Of a stretch of 64,000 nucleotides of DNA, positions 27,300-36,120 are shown one piece after another. The translations under genes were made by a program, and so were the position numbers. Source of the DNA: Klebsiella quasipneumoniae subsp. quasipneumoniae (GTDB lineage Bacteria > Pseudomonadota > Gammaproteobacteria > Enterobacterales > Enterobacteriaceae). Below the pieces are notes generated by a model that saw nothing but the letters and a program-made list of their open reading frames with translations, made no database searches and was not told the DNA's origin. How positions within the stretch are numbered: position 1 is the stretch's first letter; each line of letters begins with the position of its first letter. The stretch spans positions 2,976,001-3,040,000 of the forward strand of contig NZ_CP084876.1 in the NCBI RefSeq assembly GCF_020525925.1. The letters run 5' to 3'.

Positions 27300-28630
27300 G
27301 AGGCGCGCGGCAGCAGCAGCGCGCTCACCGCCATCGCCCCCAGGCATAAGGCGGCGTTGAACCACAGGGCATACTGGGCGGCATGGGCCATACCGAGCGG
27401 CAAAAACAGCGCGAAAAGTGACGCCGTCACGGCAATCCCCATCGCCCCGCCCAGCGAGCTGCCCATCTTGTAGATCCCCGAGGCGACGCCAATTTTGTTC
27501 TCCGGCGCGTTGGCCACCGCCGTATCCGTTGACGGCGTGGCGTAGCAGCCCAGCCCGAGGCCGAACAGCACATTGCTGCCGAACACCACGCCGATATAGA
27601 GCGCCTTATCGAGAAAGGTGCAGGATATCAGGCCGATGGCGATGGCGGTCAGCACCGGGCCGGCCATCATCGCCAGGACGGTCACCAGATAGCCGAGGGT
27701 CATCATTCCACTCTCCAGCGGCGTCAGGTGGTGCCCCTGCTGCAGCCAGATGCTGGCGATCATCATGGTGCCAATCGCCCCGTTGAGCAGAAAGTTCGAC
27801 AGCACCGCCGCGCCGTACGCCCGGTTGCGAAACAGCGCAAAATCGATCAGCGCCGCCTCGCCTTTGCGCAGCCCGCTGCGAATAAACACCGCGCCAGCGA
27901 TCAGCGCCCCCGCCAGCATGCTCAACGACAGCGGACTGCTCCAGCCCCAGCCGTGGCCTTTGCTGATAAACAGATTCACCAGCACCAGCCCGGCGATAAG
28001 GCTCAGCAGGCCGCCAACGTCCAGCTTCTGCTGGCTGGCGCTGGCGCTGCGGCTCTCCGGCGTGCCGCGCAGTAACGCCAGCGCCGCCAGGGCAACGGCG
28101 ATGGAAAAGACAAAGATCCAGCGCCAGCCCAGGCCGGTGGCGATAGCTCCGCCGACGAAGGAGCACAGGCCGCTGCCGCCCCACGAGCCGATGACCCAGA
28201 AGCTGACCGCCCGCTGACGCGCGCGCCCCTGGTACCAGGTCTTAATCAGCGCCAGCGTCGCCGGCATAATGCACGCCGCCGACAGCCCCTGCAGCACCCG
28301 GCCGGCGAGGAACAGCCCCGGCCCCTGGGCCAGTACCAACATGGCGCTGCCGACGATGCTCAGCCCCAGCCCGAGGGTGGTCATTCGCATGCGGCCAAAC
28401 TTGTCCGCCAGGCCGCCGCTGGCCACCACGAAACAGCCGCTGAACAGCGCGCTGAGGCTGACGGCCAGGGTTAAGGTCTCAAGAGAAATATCAAGACTGC
28501 TTTTCATCGCCGGCACGACGTTAATCACCGACTGGGCAAACAGCCAGAAGGTTAAAACGCTCAGCACAATCCCCACCAGCAGACGATCGCTGCCGACATA
28601 GGGGGTGTCGCTTACGGTGACAGTGCTCAT
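27290..28630 (-). CDS. MFS transporter, DHA2-like (QacA/SmvA type)
   Basis: A 446-residue polytopic protein. The motif GGLADKFGRMRM (loop 2-3) and GRVLQGLSAACIMPATLALI (antiporter motif C region) are typical of drug:H+ antiporters. Hydrophobicity suggests 12-14 helices. It is 25 bp downstream of the M20 amidohydrolase gene on the same strand, so the two likely form an operon that imports an amide-linked substrate or exports its product. It is absent between pspF and sapA in E. coli K-12. Confidence 0.87.
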   Translation of the reverse strand: MSTVTVSDTPYVGSDRLLVGIVLSVLTFWLFAQSVINVVPAMKSSLDISLETLTLAVSLSALFSGCFVVASGGLADKFGRMRMTTLGLGLSIVGSAMLVLAQGPGLFLAGRVLQGLSAACIMPATLALIKTWYQGRARQRAVSFWVIGSWGGSGLCSFVGGAIATGLGWRWIFVFSIAVALAALALLRGTPESRSASASQQKLDVGGLLSLIAGLVLVNLFISKGHGWGWSSPLSLSMLAGALIAGAVFIRSGLRKGEAALIDFALFRNRAYGAAVLSNFLLNGAIGTMMIASIWLQQGHHLTPLESGMMTLGYLVTVLAMMAGPVLTAIAIGLISCTFLDKALYIGVVFGSNVLFGLGLGCYATPSTDTAVANAPENKIGVASGIYKMGSSLGGAMGIAVTASLFALFLPLGMAHAAQYALWFNAALCLGAMAVSALLLPRASHS

Positions 28631-28655
28631 TGCATGGCCCTCCCGTTTCCGGTGA

Positions 28656-29825
28656 TTAACGCAGATAGTGTTCCGTCAGGCCGCACCACAGCGCCGCGCC
28701 GCTAAGCAACAGCGCGTCGTTGAAGTCATAGCCCGGGTTATGCACCATGCAGCGATCCGGCTCGTCGCCAGCGCCGATAGTGAAATAACTGCCGTGGGGG
28801 TGCTGCTCCAGCATGAAGGCGAAATCTTCACTGCCCATAAACGGCTTCACCTCGCCCACCTGCTCTGCGCCAAACAGCGCTGTGGCCACCTCCCGCACCA
28901 TGGCGTTGGCCGCCGGATCGTTACGTAATACCGGGCTGCCGTTGACGTGGGTCAGCGTAGCCGTGGCGTTAAAGCTCTCCGCCTGAGCCACGGCAATATC
29001 ATGGATCCGCTGCAGCACGGTCTCGCGTACCTGCTCATTGAGGGTGCGCACCGTGAGCTTCATCAACACATGATCGTTAATGATATTGGGCGCATGTCCG
29101 GCCTGGATGCTGCCGACGGTCACGACCGCTGGCTCAAACGGGGTGATATTGCGCGAGACGATGGACTGCAGCGCGAGGGTAATATGGCAGGCCACCAGCG
29201 TGGCATCCACCGTATGCTCCGGTACCGCGCCGTGGCCGCCAACGCCCTTCACTTCAATATACAGCGTATCGGAGGAGGCCATCATCGCCCCGTCGCGCAG
29301 ACCAATTTTACCCAGCGGCTGACCCGGCATATTGTGCAGGCCGAAGATGGCGTCGCAGGGGAACTGGTCAAACAGACCGTCCTCGACCATCACCCGCCCG
29401 CCGTACAGCAACTCTTCCGCGGGCTGGAAAATCAGCTGCAGCGTCCCGTTAAACTGGCGGGTGCGCGCCAGATATTCAGCCGCGTAGAGCAGCGTGGTGG
29501 TGTGCCCGTCATGGCCGCAGCCGTGAAAGCGCCCGTCAACCTGGCTTGCCCACGGCTTCCCGCTCCGCTCCTGCATCGGCAAGGCATCCATATCCGCCCG
29601 CAGGCCGAGGCGTTTTTCCCCGTGGCCGACGCGCAGCGTACCCACCACCCCGGTGCCCGCCAGGCCGCGATGAACCTCGTATCCCCATTCGCCAAGCAGT
29701 CGGGCGACCTCGCTGCTGGTCTGATGCTCTTCAAAGCCGATCTCCGGCTGCTGGTGGAACCGGCGACGTAAGGCAATAAATTGCGCCTCGTTGACCTGCA
29801 AGGCTTCAAGCAACGGATGTGTCAT
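28656..29825 (-). CDS. M20 family amidohydrolase (hippurate hydrolase / N-acyl amino acid hydrolase type)
   Basis: I chose the ATG at 29825 (MTHPLLEALQV), which has an AGGA site, over a longer non-conserved N-terminus. The 389-residue enzyme has the M20D motifs: RADMDALPMQE (Asp80), GCGHDGHT (Cys103, His105), FQPAEE (Glu137/138) and a late FMGSEDFAFML metal segment. It should be a cytoplasmic di-metal hydrolase that removes an acyl group from an amino acid or indole-acetyl-amino-acid type conjugate. The large regulator gene at 29997 diverges from it and probably controls the M20-MFS pair. Confidence 0.92.
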   Translation of the reverse strand: MTHPLLEALQVNEAQFIALRRRFHQQPEIGFEEHQTSSEVARLLGEWGYEVHRGLAGTGVVGTLRVGHGEKRLGLRADMDALPMQERSGKPWASQVDGRFHGCGHDGHTTTLLYAAEYLARTRQFNGTLQLIFQPAEELLYGGRVMVEDGLFDQFPCDAIFGLHNMPGQPLGKIGLRDGAMMASSDTLYIEVKGVGGHGAVPEHTVDATLVACHITLALQSIVSRNITPFEPAVVTVGSIQAGHAPNIINDHVLMKLTVRTLNEQVRETVLQRIHDIAVAQAESFNATATLTHVNGSPVLRNDPAANAMVREVATALFGAEQVGEVKPFMGSEDFAFMLEQHPHGSYFTIGAGDEPDRCMVHNPGYDFNDALLLSGAALWCGLTEHYLR

Positions 29826-29952
29826 TTTTGTTATTCCTGTGTTGTGTTTGCACGACACTTTCGAGTTTATGCGGGTGAAACAGCTTTCAGGCGCGCTTTT
29901 TTGTTTTATATTGACGAGAAATGAATGAGTGTTTTTCATACATATCGGTTAT

Positions 29953-29980
29953 GACAAAAAACAACCGGTTGCTTTTTGTC
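29953..29980. promoter_or_regulatory. 28-bp near-perfect palindrome upstream of the AraC-family gene
   Basis: The arms pair at 13 of 14 positions around a central CAACCGGTTG (29962-29971), flanked by GACAAAAA and TTTTTGTC. There is no loop, so it is an operator-type dyad rather than an RNA hairpin. A central CCGG dyad recalls LacI/GalR-family operators. It lies just before the ribosome-binding site of the AraC-family gene, 128 bp from the M20 start. Confidence 0.65.
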
Positions 29981-29996
29981 TACAGAGGAGAACCAT

Positions 29997-32318
29997 GTGG
30001 AGCAGCATTCAGGCGACTTTAGCGTCACCGTGCGCGATGTGCGTCAGCTAAGCCAGCCGGAGAGCGATCTGCTGACGCTGCTGTGGGTGCTGGAGGGGAG
30101 CGTAAATCTGGCGGAGGCGGAAGGCGCGCCGCAGCAGCTTGCCGTCGACGGGCTGGCGATCGTTAACCGCAACCGTCGCTGGAGCCTGCGCAGCGCCGGG
30201 GGCAACGCGGTGATGATCCTCACCCTCTCCGCCAGCTGGCTGGCCCGCCTCGACAACGCCTTTTTTGCCGTCGACTACCAGATATCGCCGCGCACCCGCG
30301 ATGCCGATGACGGCCTGCGCCGCCTGATGCGCCAGCTGCTGGTGAGCGGCCTGGTCAATCATCCCGGCCATTACCGGCTGGAGACCAACCGTTGGCTGAG
30401 TGAGATAGCGCTGCTGCTGGCCACGCGCTTCAGCCAGCCCATCGCCTTCACGCCACGGCGCGATGCTGAAAAATGGAGCCGGAGGATAGCCAGCGTAGTG
30501 GCGCGGATCGACGCCAACTATCAGCGCCGTCTCTCTTTACAGGAGGTGGCGGCCGCCGAGTTTGTCTCCGAGGCCTGGCTGTCACGCCTGTTTCACAAGG
30601 AGGTTGGCGTCAGTTTTGTCCAGTACCTCACTGCGCTGCGCCTGCGCCACGCCGCCGATCAGCTGTTAACCACCCGCAAACCCGTTCAGCAAATTGCCCG
30701 CGAGCAGGGGTTCGCCAGCACGCGGATGATGAGCGACCTGTTTAAGCGCCACCATGGGGTGACGCCGCGCCAGTATCGCGAGCGGTCCCCCCGGGAGCCG
30801 GGCCGACCGCGCCCGCCGCAGGGCGATCGCTGGCAGCCGGTGGCCGTGGACCGGCTCTACGCCCGCCTTAATGAGCCGGAACAACGCGACCGGGAGAGTC
30901 AGCCGCTGTTGATCAATCCGCCGCAAACCCGGGAGATCAACCTGCACCAGCGACCGGCGCGCGCCGCGGTGCTGCGCCATACCCGGATGGTGGTGACCGT
31001 GCGCGAGCTGGACGATCTGCTGCGGGAGGACGTGCGCCGCGAACTGGAGCAGTTGCACCGCGCCCTGCCGGTGTATGCCATCGATATCAACGATGCCTTT
31101 CTCAGCAGCCGCCTGTTCGGCACTGGCTGGGACGATCCGCAGATGGCTGGCTACGCCTGCTGGTACAACCTGCAGCAGATCTTCAGCTGGCTGGCGGCGA
31201 TGGGCTGGCAGGTGATCCTGCATACCGGGGTCACCACCCGCAGCGATCTGCTGCAGCGCTTCCTACAACTCGCCGCCAACCATTTTCCACCGACGACGCT
31301 CAGCAGCTGGCGCTTTGTCTGGCACTGGTCGCCGCAGGCCAGCGAAGCGGCCCGCCAGGCGGCCTGGCGGCAGCAGCGCGAGGTTCTTCACCGTCTGCTG
31401 CCGCAGCCGCAGCTGGGGATCTGGCACCGCTTTGCCGCCAGCGCGCCCGGGGACGATCCGCTGTTCCACTCGCCGCTGCTGGCGGAAGCCGATTTTCTCG
31501 CCTGCCAGGCGGATGCCAACGAACGGCTGGATCTGGCTCAGGCGGACAGCAGCAGTCTGGCCTCCAGCGAGCACTATCCGGCACATAAGCTGCGACAGAT
31601 CCACAGCGCCCTGCGTCAACGGCAGCTTAACCTGCCGCTATGGCTGCTCTCGTGGAATACGCTGACCGGCGATACGCGGGACACCAACGGGCGCTTTTTT
31701 CGCGGCGCGCTGTTGATGGATAATCTGCTGGGGGTCGCGGACCAGGTCTGGCTGGCGGGCTTCTGGTTAAACTCCGGCCTCCAGGGCGAAGCCCGCGCCA
31801 ACGGCAAGCTGGATACCTCCAGCCTGGCGCTGCACTATCTGCACGGGCTGCCACGCCCGGTTTACTGGGTGCTGTGGCTCTGGCGACGGCTGCGCGGCGA
31901 GATCCTGTTTCACGACAAAAACCTGCTGCTGCTCCATCACCAGGGGCACTACCAGCTGCTGCTGCGCAATACGGTGGTCTACAACCCCTGGCTCTCCAGC
32001 GAAGCGGCTTTTATTCAACGCTTCAGCCAGCCGTACAATGTGCGGCTGCAGGGGCTAAAGGGCCGCTGGCGCATCAAACAGCACCTCTTCGATCAGCACC
32101 ACGGCGCGCTGTTCCCGCTGGTGGACGCCTTTCGCAGCCGCAGCGGCCCCGACGCCGAAGATTATCAGTGGCTGATGCATCAGGCCCGTCCGGCGCTCAG
32201 CGTGGAGGAAGCCCGACTCGACGGCCACTGGCTGCGGGTCGACTCGCTGGAGAGCAACGCCCTGGCCCTGTACGAATTTACCCCTCAGTACTCCCCCGAT
32301 GAGGATCCCGACGCCTGA
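29997..32318 (+). CDS. AraC-family regulator fused to a large C-terminal glycosidase-like domain
   Basis: The GTG at 29997 is favoured: AGAGGAG lies 6 nt upstream, while the ATG at 29995 is out of frame and the TTG at 29976 lies inside a palindrome. The 773-residue product has a cupin-like N-terminus (to about 150), an AraC double helix-turn-helix (about 160-262: LSLQEVAAAEFVSEAWLSRLF and VQQIAREQGFASTRMMSDLF), and about 500 further residues. That last part contains alternating strand-helix segments (VYAIDIND, WQVILHTGV, RFVWHWSP, LPLWLLSWNT) and looks like a TIM barrel of the GH39 type. Such fusions suggest sugar sensing by a degenerate hydrolase. Regulation of the divergent M20-MFS operon is inferred. 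Confidence 0.75.
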   Translation: MEQHSGDFSVTVRDVRQLSQPESDLLTLLWVLEGSVNLAEAEGAPQQLAVDGLAIVNRNRRWSLRSAGGNAVMILTLSASWLARLDNAFFAVDYQISPRTRDADDGLRRLMRQLLVSGLVNHPGHYRLETNRWLSEIALLLATRFSQPIAFTPRRDAEKWSRRIASVVARIDANYQRRLSLQEVAAAEFVSEAWLSRLFHKEVGVSFVQYLTALRLRHAADQLLTTRKPVQQIAREQGFASTRMMSDLFKRHHGVTPRQYRERSPREPGRPRPPQGDRWQPVAVDRLYARLNEPEQRDRESQPLLINPPQTREINLHQRPARAAVLRHTRMVVTVRELDDLLREDVRRELEQLHRALPVYAIDINDAFLSSRLFGTGWDDPQMAGYACWYNLQQIFSWLAAMGWQVILHTGVTTRSDLLQRFLQLAANHFPPTTLSSWRFVWHWSPQASEAARQAAWRQQREVLHRLLPQPQLGIWHRFAASAPGDDPLFHSPLLAEADFLACQADANERLDLAQADSSSLASSEHYPAHKLRQIHSALRQRQLNLPLWLLSWNTLTGDTRDTNGRFFRGALLMDNLLGVADQVWLAGFWLNSGLQGEARANGKLDTSSLALHYLHGLPRPVYWVLWLWRRLRGEILFHDKNLLLLHHQGHYQLLLRNTVVYNPWLSSEAAFIQRFSQPYNVRLQGLKGRWRIKQHLFDQHHGALFPLVDAFRSRSGPDAEDYQWLMHQARPALSVEEARLDGHWLRVDSLESNALALYEFTPQYSPDEDPDA

Positions 32319-33130
32319 AGCAGGCCGTGAATTTTGCGCTGGCTCTCCGTCGTCGCCGGGTTGAAAACCAGCAGCGACAGATCGGGGCGGCCCTCCACGG
32401 CAAAAGAGGTGAACTCCAGATCGAGCGGGCCCATCTGCGGGTGGTGAATGCGCTTATAGCCCTCGCCGTGGCCGGCGACGTCGTGGCTTTGCCAGAAACG
32501 GGCGAACTCGACACTCTGCTGGCTGAGCTCCGCGATCAGCTGGTCAGTTTCCGTCGTGGCGCCCATCCGCGTGACGTCGGCGCGAAAGGCATTAACGATA
32601 AGCTGCCCCACCGTCTGCCAGTCCTCCAGGGTGCAGCGGGCCTCAGGCCGGGTAAACAGGCGGCGCAGCACGTTGCGCTCCGCCAGCGGCAGCTGGCCGT
32701 AGTCGGTCAGCACCCTGGCCGCCGCCGCGTTCCAGGCGATCACGTCCCAGCTGGCGGTACGGATAATCGCCGGAATGGCGAAGGCATCGAGCACCCGCTG
32801 CAGCCGCGGCGTCATATCATCTGTGATCGTCAAACGGGTCTGCGGCGGATGGCCGAAGGCGAGTATAAACAGATGTTCGCGCTCCGGGGTGGTCAGCCGC
32901 AGACCGCGGGCGATCCGCTCCAGCACCTCGCGGGAAGGCGCCCCGCCGCGCCCCTGTTCAAGCCAGGTATACCAGGTCGGGCTGATGCTGGCGAGCTGGG
33001 CGACCTCTTCACGGCGCAGGCCCGGCGTGCGCCGGCGTCCCGCCGGGAAGCCAAACGTTGCCGGGTCGAGACGCTGGCGCCTGGCGCGGAGAAAATCACC
33101 TAAAGCATGATTGTCAGAAGTGTTCATCAT
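32285..33130 (-). CDS. XRE-family regulator with MmyB-like ligand-binding domain
   Basis: A 281-residue protein (or 280, from the second of two adjacent ATGs at 33127). The N-terminal helix-turn-helix contains the family hallmark RRTPGLRREEVAQLASISPTWYTWLEQGR, quoted here only as recognisable pieces: GLRREEVA and WYTWLEQGR. The C-terminal MmyB-type PAS-like domain (about 105-270) binds a small hydrophobic ligand in related actinobacterial proteins. Genes of this family usually diverge from an oxidoreductase gene that they control, exactly as here with the SDR gene at 33238. Its 3' end overlaps the convergent AraC-family gene by 34 bp. Confidence 0.9.
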   Translation of the reverse strand: MMNTSDNHALGDFLRARRQRLDPATFGFPAGRRRTPGLRREEVAQLASISPTWYTWLEQGRGGAPSREVLERIARGLRLTTPEREHLFILAFGHPPQTRLTITDDMTPRLQRVLDAFAIPAIIRTASWDVIAWNAAAARVLTDYGQLPLAERNVLRRLFTRPEARCTLEDWQTVGQLIVNAFRADVTRMGATTETDQLIAELSQQSVEFARFWQSHDVAGHGEGYKRIHHPQMGPLDLEFTSFAVEGRPDLSLLVFNPATTESQRKIHGLLQASGSSSGEY

Positions 33131-33153
33131 CTGCCTGTAAGTCTGCCTGTTAG
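33131..33153. repeat. tandem 12-bp direct repeat in the XRE-SDR promoter region
   Basis: TCTGCCTGTAAG (from 33130) is followed immediately by TCTGCCTGTTAG (33142-33153), 11 of 12 bases the same. The first copy touches the XRE start codon, so binding there would block its expression. It is a candidate autoregulatory site. Confidence 0.5.
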
Positions 33154-33237
33154 AATTTATACCCCGATAATGTCTCTACTTTTATAGTATGACATCGCGG
33201 GTAGGATACGCCTGATAACCCGTTCAGGAGGTTCATA

Positions 33238-34143
33238 ATGCGTATATTTCTTACCGGCGCGAGCGGATTTATCGGCTCGCGTATTCTTCCGGCGCTGCAG
33301 GCGTCGGGCCATCAGGTTATCGGCCTCGTGCGCAGCGACGCCACGGCGCAGGCCCTGGAAGCGGCAGGGGTCGAGGTGCGCCGCGGCACGCTGGACGCCC
33401 CCGATTCGCTGCTGGCGGGCGTCGAGAGCGCCGACGCGGTGATCCATACCGCTTTCGACCACGACTTCAGCCGCTTTGCCGCCAACTGCGAGAAAGACCG
33501 CCAGGCGATCCTCACCATGGGCCAGGCGCTGCGGGGCAGCGCGCGGCCGCTGGTCATCACCTCCGGCACGCTGATGGGCGACGACGGGAGCGGCGCCCCG
33601 GCCCGCGAGTCGTGCTTTAACGCCGCGCACCCCAGCCCGCGGACCGCCTCAGAACTTGCCGGCCAGCAGCTGCTGGAGGCGGGAGTGGACGTCCGGGTCG
33701 TTCGCCTGCCGCAGGTGCATGACACCGTGCGCCAGGGGCTGCTGACCAGCTATATCGAACGCGCGGTCGCCAGCGGCGCGGTGGCCTTGCGCGGCGAGGG
33801 GAACCACCGCTGGTCCGCCGCTCATGTCGATGACGTCGCGCGCCTGTACGTCAGCGCACTGCTGCAGGGCGCTGCGGGCGAGCGCTACCATGCGGTGGCT
33901 GAAGAGGGGATCGCATTACGGGAGATTGCCGCAGTCATCGCCCGGGGCTTAAATCTGCCGCTGACCCAGCTGGATGAAGCCCAGGCTGACGCCTGGTTCG
34001 GCTGGTTTGCCCCCTTTACCGCCCTTGACCTGCGCGCCAGCTCGGCATGGACTCGCGAGCGATTGCAGTGGCAGCCGGTCGGCCCCGGGCTGCTGGAGGA
34101 TTTACGGAATATGGATTATCAAAAAGTGACGTTGTCACGATAA
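33238..34143 (+). CDS. NAD(P)-dependent SDR / epimerase-type oxidoreductase
   Basis: A 301-residue extended-type SDR. The Rossmann motif is at the N-terminus (FLTGASGFIGSRIL, residues 4-17; GxxGxxG). The usual YxxxK is not obvious: the segment after the ITSGTLMG strand reads PSPRTASELAGQQLL, as in atypical SDRs with unclear catalysis. The start has an excellent AGGAGG site 6 nt upstream. It is divergent from the XRE regulator and likely under its control. Substrate unknown. Confidence 0.87.
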   Translation: MRIFLTGASGFIGSRILPALQASGHQVIGLVRSDATAQALEAAGVEVRRGTLDAPDSLLAGVESADAVIHTAFDHDFSRFAANCEKDRQAILTMGQALRGSARPLVITSGTLMGDDGSGAPARESCFNAAHPSPRTASELAGQQLLEAGVDVRVVRLPQVHDTVRQGLLTSYIERAVASGAVALRGEGNHRWSAAHVDDVARLYVSALLQGAAGERYHAVAEEGIALREIAAVIARGLNLPLTQLDEAQADAWFGWFAPFTALDLRASSAWTRERLQWQPVGPGLLEDLRNMDYQKVTLSR

Positions 34144-34423
34144 GCAAATACGTTCCCCCCTGTATGACATCCGACGGGTAGGGTTACCCGCCCGTCGGAC
34201 CCTCTGCTTTCTCCCCGCTATACTGAATTTATCCCCGGCGTTAGCGTCGCTTCCACCGTCTGGTCAACCGCGGCCAAACAGAGCTGACTGGCGATATCGG
34301 CGATAAAAAGTTACCATGTTTCATTATACAGACTCGGTTCCGCGACTATTTTAATCAATTGACTGAATACTATACGCACCCGGTAACCGCATTATCCCTC
34401 AGGCTTGTTGAAGGCGGTGGTGA
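34144..34423. other. intergenic region between SDR gene and sapA leader
   Basis: The first part contains the hairpin described at 34170. From about 34300 the DNA turns AT-rich. TTGACT (34359) has no good -10 partner at 17 bp. No gene is seen. The stretch is atypically AT-rich compared with the rest of the window. Confidence 0.4.
34170..34199 (+). terminator. hairpin terminator after the SDR gene
   Basis: A 9-bp stem TCCGACGGG/CCCGTCGGA encloses an inner GGGTTACCC stem. It is followed by CCCTCTGCTTTCTCC, which is pyrimidine-rich rather than a pure U-run. Confidence 0.55.
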
Positions 34424-34486
34424 ATGTCTATGAATCTTAATAAGATAGAGTTCAACTCTATAATCAAACAGAAAATATGCGCCTGA
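34424..34486 (+). CDS. possible 20-residue leader ORF overlapping the sapA start
   Basis: An ATG at 34424 follows GGCGGTGGTGA and opens a 20-codon frame ([20 protein letters not shown]) whose TGA lies inside the third and fourth sapA codons. sapA itself has no recognisable Shine-Dalgarno sequence (AAACAGAAAAT), so coupled translation from this leader would explain how it is initiated. It is untested, and it would not be transcribed if the TATAAT at 34459 is the promoter. Low confidence as a gene. Confidence 0.3.
   Translation: MSMNLNKIEFNSIIKQKICA
34445..34461. promoter_or_regulatory. 17-bp perfect palindrome overlapping a -10 box upstream of sapA
   Basis: ATAGAGTT-C-AACTCTAT is a perfect 8-bp dyad around one central base. 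TATAAT at 34459-34464 overlaps its right arm. A protein dimer bound here would cover that -10 box. If the box is used, transcription would start only about 6 nt before the sapA ATG. Confidence 0.55.
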
Positions 34487-36120
34487 AATTGTCATCTCTC
34501 CTGGCAGCGGTTTCCCTGCTGTGTGGGCAGGCTTTTGCCGCCCCTGCGCTCCCCGACCGCGCCGATATTCGCGACAGCGGTTTCGTCTATTGCGTCAGCG
34601 GCCAGGTTAATACCTTTAATCCGCAGAAAGTGAGCAGCGGCCTGATCGTCGATACGCTGGCCGCGCAGATCTACGATCGCCTGCTTGACGTCGACCCTTA
34701 TACCTATCGGCTGGTCCCCGAGCTGGCGGAGAGCTGGGAAGTCCTCGATAACGGCGCCACCTACCGCTTTCACCTGCGCCGCCACGTCCCGTTTCAACGC
34801 ACGGCATGGTTCTCCCCGACGCGGGATTTCAACGCCGATGACGTGATTTTCACCTTTGGCCGCATTTTTAACCGCGATCACCCCTGGCACAACGTCAACG
34901 GCAGCAGCTTCCCCTACTTCGACAGCCTGCAGTTTGCTGACAGCGTGGAGAGCGTCCGCAAGCTCGATAATCAGACCGTGGAGTTTCGCCTCAAGCGGCC
35001 GGATGCATCATTCCTCTGGCATCTGGCCACCCACTATGCGTCGATTACCTCCGCCGAATATGCCGCCCGCTTAACGCAGGACGATCGTCAGGAACAGCTC
35101 GATCGCCAGCCGGTGGGCACCGGCCCGTTCCAGCTGTCTGAGTACCGCTCCGGGCAGTATGTTCGCCTGCAGCGCCACCCCGGCTACTGGCGCGGCAAGC
35201 CGTTGATGCCGCAGGTGGTGGTTGACCTCGGCTCCGGTGGAATCGGCCGCCTGTCGAAACTGCTGACCGGCGAATGCGACGTGCTGGCCTGGCCGGCCGC
35301 CAGCCAGTTGACGATCCTGCGTGACGACCCGCGCCTGCGCCTGACGCTGCGTCCGGGGATGAACATTGCCTGGCTGGCCTTCAACACCGCCAAGCCGCCG
35401 CTGGACAACCCGGAGGTGCGCCACGCGCTGGCGCTGGCCATTAACAACCAGCGCCTGATGCAGTCTATCTACTATGGCACCGCGGAGACGGCGGCGTCGA
35501 TGCTGCCGCGCGCCTCGTGGGCCTACGATAACGACGCTAAGATTACCGAATATAATCCCCAGGAGGCCCGCACCCGCCTGAAGGCCCTGGGGCTGGAAAA
35601 TCTGACCCTCAAGCTGTGGGTTCCCACCAGCTCGCAGGCGTGGAACCCCAGTCCGTTGAAAACAGCAGAGCTGATCCAGGCGGATATGGCGCAGATTGGC
35701 GTCAAGGTGATCATCATGCCGGTGGAGGGGCGCTTCCAGGAGGCGCGGCTGATGGACATGAACCATGACCTGACGCTCTCCGGCTGGGCGACGGACAGTA
35801 ACGATCCGGACAGCTTCTTCCGACCGCTGCTGAGCTGCGCGGCGATCGCCTCGCAAACCAACTTCGCCCACTGGTGTAACCGGGAATTTGATGACGTGCT
35901 GCAAAAAGCGCTGCTCTCGCAGCAGCTCTCCTCGCGGATGGACGCTTACAAAGAGGCCCAGCGCATCCTCGCTCGTGAACTGCCGGTCCTGCCGCTGGCC
36001 TCATCGCTGCGGTTGCAGGCCTATCGCTATGATATGAAAGGCCTGGTGCTTAGCCCCTTCGGTAACGCTTCGTTCGCTGGCGTATCGCGGGAGAAAACCG
36101 AAGAGGTGAAAAAACCATGA
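34477..36120 (+). CDS. sapA: SapA periplasmic peptide-binding protein
   Basis: A 547-residue ABC family-5 solute-binding protein with a signal peptide ([21 protein letters not shown]). Family segments include [30 protein letters not shown] and [20 protein letters not shown], given here as landmarks only. In Salmonella and Haemophilus SapA binds antimicrobial peptides for import and degradation; in E. coli SapBCDF also exports putrescine. It is the first gene of sapABCDF and overlaps sapB by 4 bp (ATGA). The start ATG matches the family N-terminus despite its weak ribosome-binding site. Confidence 0.95.
   Translation: MRLKLSSLLAAVSLLCGQAFAAPALPDRADIRDSGFVYCVSGQVNTFNPQKVSSGLIVDTLAAQIYDRLLDVDPYTYRLVPELAESWEVLDNGATYRFHLRRHVPFQRTAWFSPTRDFNADDVIFTFGRIFNRDHPWHNVNGSSFPYFDSLQFADSVESVRKLDNQTVEFRLKRPDASFLWHLATHYASITSAEYAARLTQDDRQEQLDRQPVGTGPFQLSEYRSGQYVRLQRHPGYWRGKPLMPQVVVDLGSGGIGRLSKLLTGECDVLAWPAASQLTILRDDPRLRLTLRPGMNIAWLAFNTAKPPLDNPEVRHALALAINNQRLMQSIYYGTAETAASMLPRASWAYDNDAKITEYNPQEARTRLKALGLENLTLKLWVPTSSQAWNPSPLKTAELIQADMAQIGVKVIIMPVEGRFQEARLMDMNHDLTLSGWATDSNDPDSFFRPLLSCAAIASQTNFAHWCNREFDDVLQKALLSQQLSSRMDAYKEAQRILARELPVLPLASSLRLQAYRYDMKGLVLSPFGNASFAGVSREKTEEVKKP

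Noticed and set aside
34359..34386. TTGACT at 34359 as the sapA promoter -35 element
   Set aside because: The hexamer at the 17-bp position is GGTAAC, which is not a plausible -10 box, and the TACTAT is too close.
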